From positions 1 through 64,000 of the forward strand of contig JAFAYQ010000043.1 in NCBI GenBank assembly GCA_019240215.1: DNA of 64,000 nt, read 5' to 3'. Of this stretch, positions 15,592 through 23,298 are shown piece by piece; position 1 is the stretch's first letter, and each line of letters starts with the position of its first letter. Both the position numbers and the translations under genes were made by a program. Below the pieces are notes generated by a model, which saw nothing but the letters and a program-made list of their open reading frames with translations, was not told where the DNA came from and did not search any database. Source of the DNA: Actinomycetota bacterium (lineage in GTDB: Bacteria > Actinomycetota > Actinomycetes > Streptosporangiales > Streptosporangiaceae).

Positions 15592-16497
15592 GTGAACTCC
15601 CTCCCTGCCTGTCGCCCGTCCCGGGTCACGCTGATCCTGCTGGCCGCCGTCACCGCCATCGTCGCCACCCTCGCGCTGGTCATCAGCCAGCCGGGCGCCG
15701 CCCACGCCACCACCGCCCGGCCCGCCGTCGGCGCCAGGCACGCCAGCGCGATCGCCAAGGCCGCCGCCACCACCAGCGGCCCCAAGCCGACGATCGTCCT
15801 CGTGCACGGGGCGTGGGCCGACGGCGGCAGCTGGGCCCCGGTCGCCGAGCGGCTCCAGCAGCTCGGCTACACCGTCGACATCCCGCCCAACACGCTGCGC
15901 GGCGTGCCGGAGGACTCGGCCTACCTCAAGGACTTCCTGACCACCATCTCCGGCCCGATCGTGCTGGTCGGCCACTCCTACGGCGGCTTCCTGATCTCCA
16001 ACGCCGCGACCGGCAACTCCCAGGTCAAGGCGCTGGTCTTCGTGGACGCCTACCTGCCGGCCCAGGGCGAGACGCTGGAGCAGCTGAACAACGCCAAGCC
16101 CGGCTCCTGCGTGGCCAGCACGTCGGTGCTCACCACCGCCCCCTACCCGGGCGCCACCAACGGTGACTACGACACCTACATCAAGCAGTCCTGGTTCCCG
16201 GGCTGCTTCGCCAACGGCCTGCCCGCCGCCGAGGGCGCCGAGCTCGCGGCCGAGCAGCGGCCGACCGCGGCCAGCACGTTCACCGAGCCGTCGGGCGTCC
16301 CGGCCTGGAAGACGATCCCGTCCTGGGACGTCATCGGCACCGCCGACCGCGTGCTGGTCCCGGCCGAGCAGCTCGTCATGGCCGAGCGTGCCCACGCCCA
16401 CATCACCGAGATCAAGGGGGCCCCGCATCTGTCGATGCTGTCCAACCCGGGCACCGTCACCAGCGTCATCCTCAAGGCCGTCCACGCCACCAGCTGA
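15592..16497 (+). CDS. Secreted alpha/beta hydrolase
   Basis: I prefer the GTG at 15592, with GAAGGA upstream; an ATG at 15520 is also in frame. Residues 1-39 form a signal peptide: basic 'CRPSR', a hydrophobic core 'VTLILLAAVTAIVATLALVIS', and a cleavage site after AHA. The mature enzyme has 'VLVHGAWADGGSW' (oxyanion region), the nucleophile elbow GHSYGG with S129, an acidic residue in 'VIGTADRVL' and a His in 'GAPHLSM', so it resembles salicylate-esterase/HNL-type hydrolases. It is exported, which is unusual for this subgroup. The next VOC gene follows after 19 bp. Confidence 0.87.
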   Translation: MNSLPACRPSRVTLILLAAVTAIVATLALVISQPGAAHATTARPAVGARHASAIAKAAATTSGPKPTIVLVHGAWADGGSWAPVAERLQQLGYTVDIPPNTLRGVPEDSAYLKDFLTTISGPIVLVGHSYGGFLISNAATGNSQVKALVFVDAYLPAQGETLEQLNNAKPGSCVASTSVLTTAPYPGATNGDYDTYIKQSWFPGCFANGLPAAEGAELAAEQRPTAASTFTEPSGVPAWKTIPSWDVIGTADRVLVPAEQLVMAERAHAHITEIKGAPHLSMLSNPGTVTSVILKAVHATS

Positions 16498-16516
16498 GAT
16501 CAGGAAGGATCTGAAA

Positions 16517-16960
16517 ATGGGAACACCACCCAGCGGCCCGGTCATTACCGGGGTCCACCACGTCTGCGTGACCGTCACGGACATCGACACCAGCGTGAAC
16601 TGGTACCAGCAGCTGTTCGGCGCCGAGCGGTGGCCAGGACGGCTCGCGCACTACGCCCGCGAGGAGACCGGGTTCGCGGAAATGCTCGAGGACAAGCAAA
16701 CGGGCCTGCTCATCGGCCTGCACCACCACGTGGCCAACCAGGGCGAGAAGGGCGAGGAGTACCACACCGGGCTCGACCACATCTCGTTCAAGGTCGCCGA
16801 CCGGGCGGCGCTGGAAGCCTGGATCGACCGGCTCGACGAGCTCAACATCGGTCACACCGGCATCCGCCGCCGGCCGAACGGGCCGTACTCCACCGTCGTG
16901 TTCCGCGACCCCGACAACAACCAGCTCGAGTTCGCGGCCCCCGAAAAGGTCGACAGCTGA
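16517..16960 (+). CDS. VOC-family protein
   Basis: The protein has 147 residues; its ATG at 16517 follows an AGGAAGGA site. Two VOC modules are seen: 'GVHHVCVTVTDIDTSVNWYQQLFGAE' and 'GLDHISFKVADRAALEAWIDRLDELN', ending 'VVFRDPDNNQLEFAAPE'. His17, His82-region and the final Glu suit a metal site as in glyoxalase I-like or extradiol enzymes. The gene is 19 bp after the secreted hydrolase and in the same direction, so it is likely co-transcribed. A hairpin (17038-17063) separates it from the LAL genes. Substrate unknown. Confidence 0.85.
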   Translation: MGTPPSGPVITGVHHVCVTVTDIDTSVNWYQQLFGAERWPGRLAHYAREETGFAEMLEDKQTGLLIGLHHHVANQGEKGEEYHTGLDHISFKVADRAALEAWIDRLDELNIGHTGIRRRPNGPYSTVVFRDPDNNQLEFAAPEKVDS

Positions 16961-17012
16961 CCTTGACCGTCTCTGCCTGAGGGATGAACTGACAGGTAAC
17001 TGATTTTGCACT

Positions 17013-17025
17013 GACACCGGGTGTC
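17013..17025. promoter_or_regulatory. Palindrome upstream of the LAL operon
   Basis: GACACC-G-GGTGTC is a perfect 13-bp palindrome about 60 bp before the GTG at 17087. It lies before a terminator-like hairpin, so it could be an operator for the LAL genes or part of the end of the VOC transcript. Confidence 0.3.
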
Positions 17026-17037
17026 CTGATGCGGCAA

Positions 17038-17063
17038 GGGGCCGGCCGGCGACGGCCGGCCCC
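17038..17063. terminator. GC-rich hairpin between the VOC and LAL genes
   Basis: GGGGCCGGCC and GGCCGGCCCC form a 10-bp stem with a 6-nt loop. No U tract follows, but the location at the end of the VOC unit suits a terminator. Confidence 0.5.
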
Positions 17064-17086
17064 ACGTCGCCCAGCAGAGGTGCCCG

Positions 17087-19915
17087 GTGAGCGTCAGCGA
17101 ATGTGCCCCGATCCCGCCCCACCCCGGTCCGGAACTGCTCGGCCGGACACGGGAACTGGCCGCGTTGCGCGGGCTGGTGCAGGGCGCCTGCGGATGGCCG
17201 GGCCGCGCGCTGGTCCTGCGCGGAGAACCGGGGTCCGGGAAGTCTGCCCTGCTGGCCGCGGCGGTCAGGCTCGCCACCGGACGCCGCGTGCTGCGGGTGA
17301 CCGGGATTGAGGCCGAGGCCGGCCTGGCCTGGGCGGCGCTGCACCGGCTGGTGCTCGCGTTCGCTGCCGAACTGGGCCAGCCGTCCGACGCCGAGCGCAC
17401 GATCATCGAAGACGCGATCGGAACCGGCCGCGGACCCTCACACGGGCAGCGGCACAGGCAGCTGGTGGAGAGCGCGGTCCTGGCCCTGGTGACCCGGGCC
17501 GTCCGGCAGGCCGGCCTGCTCTGCATCGTCGATGATCTCCAGTGGGTCGACCACGAGTCCCGGGCCGTCCTGCACCAGATCGCGCAGCGGGCGCGGGCGA
17601 TACCGCTCGTGCTGGTCGCGGCGATCTGCGAACCGGCTCCGGTTCCGGCCCTCGCGTCGGTACCCGAGCTGGCGGTCACCGGCCTCCCGGCCGACGCCGG
17701 GGCCGAGTTGCTGATGCGTCGGGCCGGGGGCGTCGTCGACCGGAGGACGGCCGGCCACATCACCCGGCTGGCCGGCGGCAATCCGCTGGCGCTGTCGGCC
17801 ACTGGCCGCCTGCTGGCGGGCGGCCGGGCTGACGTGCTGGACATCCTGTGCGGTCAAGGCCTGCCCGGCCGGTCGCTGCCGGACCCGATCGTCGCCGAGC
17901 TCCGGATGCTGCCGGCCTCAAGCCGGGCCCTGCTCACCCTGGCCGCCTGCGCCTCCGGCCGCGAAACCAGATGCTTGTGGCGGGCCGCGGCCACGCTCGG
18001 AATCGGGCCGGAGGCACTGGCCCCGGCCCGGCGGGCCGGGGTCGTCCGGCCCGGGCCGGACGTCCGGTTCCGCCATCCGCTGCTGCGCGCCGCCGCCCTC
18101 GACGGTGTCTCACCCGAACAGTGGCGATCCGCCCACCAGGCCCTGGCCCAGGCCTGCGATCCAGAGACCGACTCCACCGCCTGCGCCTGGCACCGGGTGG
18201 CCGCCGCGGGCGTCCCCGACGATGATCTCGCGGCGGAACTGGCTCACCGGGCGCAGCATCCGGTCCGCGGGCGCCCGGCCCTGCCGACCGTGAGCTACCT
18301 GACCCAGGCCGCCCGGCGATCGGCCACCGGGGCGGCCGGCCACTACCTGGCGGCCAGTGCCGCTGCCCTCGCGGCCAGCACCCCCCGGCTCGCCGATGAT
18401 CTGCTGCGCCGCGCCCGGGCGGCCGGTGGTACCGCGGCTCAGCAAGCCCAGGCCGAGCGGCTGGAAGCGCGGCTGAACCACGCGTTCCGGCCCCCAGCGG
18501 GGGAGAGCAGCCGGCAGATGCTGAGCGCAGCCGCCCGGCTCACCGGCCGCGACCGGGCGGCCGGGCTGGAGGCCATGCACGAGGCGGCCCAGCTCGCCAT
18601 CACCACCGGGCGCTACACGCGCGGGACCACGGCCCGGGCCATCGGGTCGGCGCTACTCCGGATGAGCGAGCCCGGGCTTCCCGGGCTGCCCCCCGGCGCG
18701 CTTCTGCCCGGCCTGGCCACCCTGCTCAGCGGGGACTACCGGCGGGCGGTGCCGCTGCTGCGCCGGGCCCTGCAGGCCAAGGGGACGACCTGGCCCGGCC
18801 TGCCCGGTGCAGCCGCCGCCCGGGTGTACGCCGCCCGCGCGCTGTGGTACGACGAGCCGCTGCTCACCAGGCCGGGAACGGCCACCCGGCCTGCTCGCTG
18901 CGGTGCCGGGGTCGCCCCGAGCAGCCACGACCTGTCCGCCACGCTGGCCTGCTGGTCGGCCGCCCTGGCGGGGTTGGGGCGCCTCACCGAAGCCGGCCGC
19001 CTGGCCGGGCGGGCCCGGCGCCTGGCTCAATCGATCGGCGGCAGCCCGGCTCTGCTCGCCAGCCTGGAAGGCGCCGAGCTGCTGGCCTGGCAGGGAGCTG
19101 GGCCCGCGGCCGAACGAGCCGCCCACCGGCTGGTGGCGGCGGGCGCCGACCTCGAGCGAGCCGACCTCGAGCACTCCGGTACCGCCGCCCTGATGACCCT
19201 CCATCTGAGTCGCTGCCAGTACGCCCAGGCGTTCGCCGCCGCCGAAAAGCTCAGCGCTGAGGATCTCGGCGGGTACGCCAACCAGGCACTGTCGGTCCTG
19301 GTGGAGGCGGGTACCCGGCTCGGACGCGGTGATGAGACCCGGCGTGCCTTCGGCGAGCTGGCGGTGCGGGCTTCCGCCAGCGGCACCGCCTGGGCCCTCG
19401 GGGCGCTCTCCCTGTGCGAGGCGTTGCTGGCCAGCGAGGCCGAGGCGGCCGACTGCTACGAGCGGTCGATCGCGCTGCTCGACACCACCGGGGTCATCGG
19501 TGAGCGCGCCCGCGCGCGTCTGCTCTACGGCGAGTGGCTCCGGCGGAAACGGCGGCGGATCGCGGCCCGGCACTGGCTGGCGGCCGCCAGCCGTTTGTAC
19601 CGGGACATGGGCGCGGTGGATTTCGGCCGGCGGGCCCAGCGCGAGCTGGATACCGCCACACCGTCCAGACGGGCTGGCAACGTTCCGGCGCTCCCGGCCA
19701 CCGCGCCGATGCTGACCCGGGCGGAATGGCGGGTCGCCGAGCTGGCGGCGGCCGGGGCGACCAACAAGGAGATCGCGGTCGAGCTGTTCGTGAGCCGCCG
19801 AACCGTCGATCATCACCTGCGCAACACCTACGGCAAGCTCGGGCTCCGCTCACGGCGCCAGCTCGGGGCCGCCCTGCCCCGGTTCTCCACCGAGCTCAGC
19901 GGCCGGTACCGGTGA
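17087..19915 (+). CDS. LAL-type LuxR family transcriptional regulator (large ATP-binding), first of a pair
   Basis: The 942-residue protein starts at GTG 17087. An N-terminal ATPase module has Walker A GEPGSGKS (46-53) and a Walker B-like 'LLCIVDDLQWVD'. The middle is a long helical, TPR-like region rich in Ala, Leu and Arg. The C-terminus is a LuxR/FixJ HTH ('LTRAEWRVAELAAAGATNKEIAVELFVSRRTVDHHLRNTYGKLG'). Such MalT-like regulators bind DNA after ligand- and ATP-driven oligomerisation. Its TGA overlaps the GTG of a second LAL gene, so the two are coupled and may hetero-oligomerise. Confidence 0.9.
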   Translation: MSVSECAPIPPHPGPELLGRTRELAALRGLVQGACGWPGRALVLRGEPGSGKSALLAAAVRLATGRRVLRVTGIEAEAGLAWAALHRLVLAFAAELGQPSDAERTIIEDAIGTGRGPSHGQRHRQLVESAVLALVTRAVRQAGLLCIVDDLQWVDHESRAVLHQIAQRARAIPLVLVAAICEPAPVPALASVPELAVTGLPADAGAELLMRRAGGVVDRRTAGHITRLAGGNPLALSATGRLLAGGRADVLDILCGQGLPGRSLPDPIVAELRMLPASSRALLTLAACASGRETRCLWRAAATLGIGPEALAPARRAGVVRPGPDVRFRHPLLRAAALDGVSPEQWRSAHQALAQACDPETDSTACAWHRVAAAGVPDDDLAAELAHRAQHPVRGRPALPTVSYLTQAARRSATGAAGHYLAASAAALAASTPRLADDLLRRARAAGGTAAQQAQAERLEARLNHAFRPPAGESSRQMLSAAARLTGRDRAAGLEAMHEAAQLAITTGRYTRGTTARAIGSALLRMSEPGLPGLPPGALLPGLATLLSGDYRRAVPLLRRALQAKGTTWPGLPGAAAARVYAARALWYDEPLLTRPGTATRPARCGAGVAPSSHDLSATLACWSAALAGLGRLTEAGRLAGRARRLAQSIGGSPALLASLEGAELLAWQGAGPAAERAAHRLVAAGADLERADLEHSGTAALMTLHLSRCQYAQAFAAAEKLSAEDLGGYANQALSVLVEAGTRLGRGDETRRAFGELAVRASASGTAWALGALSLCEALLASEAEAADCYERSIALLDTTGVIGERARARLLYGEWLRRKRRRIAARHWLAAASRLYRDMGAVDFGRRAQRELDTATPSRRAGNVPALPATAPMLTRAEWRVAELAAAGATNKEIAVELFVSRRTVDHHLRNTYGKLGLRSRRQLGAALPRFSTELSGRYR

Positions 19916-22365
19916 GGCTGCTCGGGCGCGAGCGGGAACGATCGGCCCTCGCCGCCCTGCTCGAAGCGGCCGGCGCCGGCCGGGGCGCGGCGCTGGTGCT
20001 GGTGGGCGACGCTGGCGCCGGGAAAACCGCGCTGCTCCGGCAGGCCGCCCGGGAAGCGGGTGACGTACGGGTACTGTGGCCCGCCCGGGCCACGCTCCAG
20101 GCCGGCGGCGGCGCCTCACTGCCGGCCGGCTTGACGATGCTACGCGGGCTGGTGCGCGCGGGTCAGGGCGGGCCACTGTTGTGCCTGGTGGACGACGCCG
20201 ATCGGCTTGACCCAGCCGCGCGCGCGGCCCTGGCGGTCGCCGCCCGGCGGGTGGCTACCTCGCCGGTGGTGATGCTGCTGGCGGTGCGCAGTCGGGCGCT
20301 GCCCTTCGCCGACCTGCCCAGCTTGCCGCTCGGCGGCCTGAATCTCCCGTCGGCCGGGCGCCTGCTGCACCGGCTGACCGGCGGAGCGCTCGATCGGCCG
20401 ACCAGTGACCGGCTCACGGCGGCCGTGGGCGGGAACCCGGGGGCCCTGACCGATCTCGCGACCCGGTACCCGGCCGCCGAACTGGGCCGGATCGCGCTGG
20501 CGCCCGACCCCGCTCCGGTCGACGCCAGCTTGCTCAGATACTTCGGCGCGGACGTTCTGGGCCTTCCCGCCGACACCCGTTCGCTGCTGCTGGCGCTGGC
20601 GGCGGCGCCGGACCGGGACGTGAACCGGGCCGGTCCGGTGCTCGGCTTCGACGCCGGCTCATGGCGTCCGGCGGTGCGGGCCGGGCTGGTCGCGGGCTGG
20701 CCGCAGCCCCGGTTCACGCATCCGCTGACCCGGTCGGCCGTCTACTACGGTGCACCACCCGGGCAGCGGCGCCGGGTCCACGGCGTCGTGGCCGGACTCC
20801 CCGGCTCGCCGGGTAGCCGCGCCTGGCACCGGGCCACCGGTGCCCGGCCCGGGCCGGACGAGGCGCTGGCGACCGAGCTGGCCGATACCGCGTTGACCGT
20901 GGCCCGGGTGCCCGAGCGGTGCCTGCTCCTCGTCTTGGCCGGCGAACGGTCGGCCGACCCGGGCACTCGGGCAATCCGCCACGCGGCGGCCGCCCGGGCC
21001 GCGCTGGCCGCCGGCGCCAGCTCGTACGCCGAGGTCCTGGCGGCCCAGGCCCTGGTCCACCTCCGCCACGACCCGGCCGCCCGGGCCCGGACGGCGGCCA
21101 CCCGCGAACAGGCTCGCCAGGAACGCGGCCAGCCGGGTGGGTCGGCTTCGGCCTGGCTACTGAGGGCCGCGCGCACGCAGCGGGCGGCCGCCCCCGCGGC
21201 CGCCCGCGACAGCACCCTCGCCGCGCTCAGCCAGCTGGTGCTCGCTGGTGACAGCGGGCGCGGCACCACCAAGGCCGCCGCGGCCGCCCTCGCCCGGCAG
21301 ATCGCGACGCTGAGCGACCCGGCCGACTCCGGCCGCCCACTCGGAACGCTGCTGCTGCGCGGCTTCGGGCAACTGGCGGCCGGAGACTATGAGCCGGCCG
21401 CCGGATTCCTGCGGCAGGCCCTGGCCATGACCGCGGAACCGGCGCTGCTGGCAGGAGAGATCCCCGACTGGTTCCCCCTCGCCGCCGTCGGCTCGCTCGC
21501 CGTGTGGGATGACACGGCCGGGGTCAGCTGGCTGGAACGGGTCGCCGAGCGGGCCCGCGCGACCGGTGCTCTCCAGCAGGAGAAGCTGGCCCGCAGCGCC
21601 CTGCGATCGTGCGGCTCGGCGCGGATATCGCCGGTGGTGACGGCCCTCGGCCAGCGCCGGTTTGCGGCCGCGCTTCGCGTGGCCGTCGGCATCTGCGCCC
21701 GGGACGTTCTCCACCTGGAGCAGCAAGTCCTGCCTTACCTGGTCGAGGCGGCGGCCGCCGGTGGCCAGCTCCGGCAGGCGCGGGCCGCGCTGATGACGCT
21801 GCGGGCCCGGGCGGCCGTCGCGGGCACCGACTGGGTCCGTGGGCAGCTGCACTGCTCGGAGGGGATCCTGGCGGACGACGAACGGGCCGACGCGGCGTTC
21901 GGCGCCGCGATCGGGTCACTGCGCCGGACGTCGCGGACCGCGGAGGTCGCCCGGGCCCATCTGCTCTACGGCGAAGCGCTCACGCGCCAGGGACGCTCCG
22001 GTGAGGGCGGTCATCAGCTACGCACGGCGATGGCATTGTTCAGCGAGAGCACGGCGACGTTCGGCGAGGCCGGAGCGGCGGCCTGGGCCAGCCGGGCCCG
22101 GCTGGCGCTGCGAGCGGCCGGTGAGCGCCCCGCCAGCCGGGGACCGTCCGCGGGTGACGAGCTGACCGACCAGGAACTACGGATCGCGCGGCTCGCCGCT
22201 AGCGGAGCGACCAACCGGGACATCGGGTCGCAACTGTTCATCGGGGCGAGCACCGTCGACTATCACCTGCACAAGATCTACCGGAAGCTCGGAGTCTCCT
22301 CGCGCCGGGACTTGAGCGGCGGACTGTGTGTTTCAGCCGATTCGCGGCGCCCACCGCCTCCATAG
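19912..22365 (+). CDS. LAL-type LuxR family regulator, second of a pair
   Basis: I choose the GTG at 19912, overlapping the previous stop. The 817-residue product begins 'RLLGRERERSALAALLEAAG' and has Walker A GDAGAGKT (32-39) and a Walker B-like 'LLCLVDDADRLD'. A long helical middle follows, then a C-terminal LuxR HTH ('LTDQELRIARLAASGATNRDIGSQLFIGASTVDYHLHKIYRKLG'). The last 15 residues are encoded by a 34-bp sequence that recurs upstream of the secreted hydrolase at 15445-15480, so coding and regulatory functions overlap here. The hydrolase gene at 22423 follows after 57 bp. Confidence 0.9.
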   Translation: MRLLGRERERSALAALLEAAGAGRGAALVLVGDAGAGKTALLRQAAREAGDVRVLWPARATLQAGGGASLPAGLTMLRGLVRAGQGGPLLCLVDDADRLDPAARAALAVAARRVATSPVVMLLAVRSRALPFADLPSLPLGGLNLPSAGRLLHRLTGGALDRPTSDRLTAAVGGNPGALTDLATRYPAAELGRIALAPDPAPVDASLLRYFGADVLGLPADTRSLLLALAAAPDRDVNRAGPVLGFDAGSWRPAVRAGLVAGWPQPRFTHPLTRSAVYYGAPPGQRRRVHGVVAGLPGSPGSRAWHRATGARPGPDEALATELADTALTVARVPERCLLLVLAGERSADPGTRAIRHAAAARAALAAGASSYAEVLAAQALVHLRHDPAARARTAATREQARQERGQPGGSASAWLLRAARTQRAAAPAAARDSTLAALSQLVLAGDSGRGTTKAAAAALARQIATLSDPADSGRPLGTLLLRGFGQLAAGDYEPAAGFLRQALAMTAEPALLAGEIPDWFPLAAVGSLAVWDDTAGVSWLERVAERARATGALQQEKLARSALRSCGSARISPVVTALGQRRFAAALRVAVGICARDVLHLEQQVLPYLVEAAAAGGQLRQARAALMTLRARAAVAGTDWVRGQLHCSEGILADDERADAAFGAAIGSLRRTSRTAEVARAHLLYGEALTRQGRSGEGGHQLRTAMALFSESTATFGEAGAAAWASRARLALRAAGERPASRGPSAGDELTDQELRIARLAASGATNRDIGSQLFIGASTVDYHLHKIYRKLGVSSRRDLSGGLCVSADSRRPPPP
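22322..22355 (+). promoter_or_regulatory. Conserved upstream box, copy 2 (within the 3' end of the second LAL gene)
   Basis: This matches 15445-15480 at 31 of 34 aligned bases and ends about 70 bp before the chloroperoxidase-like hydrolase start. See copy 1 for the shared core. Confidence 0.5.
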
Positions 22366-22422
22366 CGTCAAGACCATCCAGGGCACCGACAGCCCCGTAA
22401 CGTCAAGATCCTGGGAGCAACC

Positions 22423-23265
22423 ATGTCCGTCATCACGGTCGGCACTGAGAATTCCGGCCCCATCAACCTCTACTACGAGGACCACGGCAGCGGGACGCCG
22501 GTCGTGCTCATCCACGGCTACCCGCTCAGCGGCCGGGCCTGGGACAAGCAGGTCATACCGCTGCTGGCGGCCGGCCACCGGGTCATCACCTACGACCGCC
22601 GCGGCGCCGGCGGCTCCAGCCAGCCCGCCACCGGCTATGACTGGGACACCTTGGCGGCCGACCTGAACGTGGTCATCAACACCCTCGACCTGGACCAGGT
22701 CGCGCTGGTCGGCCACTCCATGGGGACCGGCGAGGTGACCAGGTACCTGGGCACGTTCGGGTCGGACCGGGTCGACCGGGCGGTGCTGATCGGGCCGATC
22801 CCGCCCTACCTGTCGCAGGCCCCCGACAACCCCGAGGGGGTGCCGGCCAACCTGTTCGACGGGTTCCGCCAGCAGGCGGCGGCCGACCCGCCGGCCTGGC
22901 TCAAGGGCTTCCTGGACAACTTCTACAACATCGACCAGTTCGGCGGGAACCGGGTCAGCGACGAGGCCTACCGGGCCAGCTTCAACGTGGCGGTGGCGAT
23001 GTCGGCCATCGGCACCTGCGACGAGATCGCCACCTGGCAGGCCGACTTCCGCTCCGACCTGCCCAAGATCAACGTCCCGGTGCTGGTCATCCAGGGCGAC
23101 GCGGACCGGATCCTCCCGTTCGAGAAGACCGGGAAGCGGCTGCCCGCCCTGATCTCCGACTGCGAGCTGGTGGTCATCGAGGATGGCCCCCACGCCATTC
23201 CCTGGACCCACACCGACCAGGTCAACGCGGCCGTGCTCGGTTTCCTCGGCCACTCCGCCAGCTGA
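22423..23265 (+). CDS. Alpha/beta hydrolase, non-haem chloroperoxidase-like
   Basis: The enzyme has 280 residues with no signal peptide. 'VVLIHGYPLSGRAWDKQ' (oxyanion), 'ITYDRRGAGGSSQP', the nucleophile elbow GHSMGTGE with S99, an acidic residue in 'VIQGDADRILP' and His in 'EDGPHAIPWTH' match cofactor-free haloperoxidases/perhydrolases. These have esterase activity and can form peracids; the physiological substrate is unknown. It lies directly after the LAL pair and shares an upstream box with the other hydrolase, so LAL control is likely. It converges on the SARP regulator gene. Confidence 0.9.
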   Translation: MSVITVGTENSGPINLYYEDHGSGTPVVLIHGYPLSGRAWDKQVIPLLAAGHRVITYDRRGAGGSSQPATGYDWDTLAADLNVVINTLDLDQVALVGHSMGTGEVTRYLGTFGSDRVDRAVLIGPIPPYLSQAPDNPEGVPANLFDGFRQQAAADPPAWLKGFLDNFYNIDQFGGNRVSDEAYRASFNVAVAMSAIGTCDEIATWQADFRSDLPKINVPVLVIQGDADRILPFEKTGKRLPALISDCELVVIEDGPHAIPWTHTDQVNAAVLGFLGHSAS

Positions 23266-23298
23266 TGCGCGCCACCCTCCGGTAGGCGGCCCGGCCGG

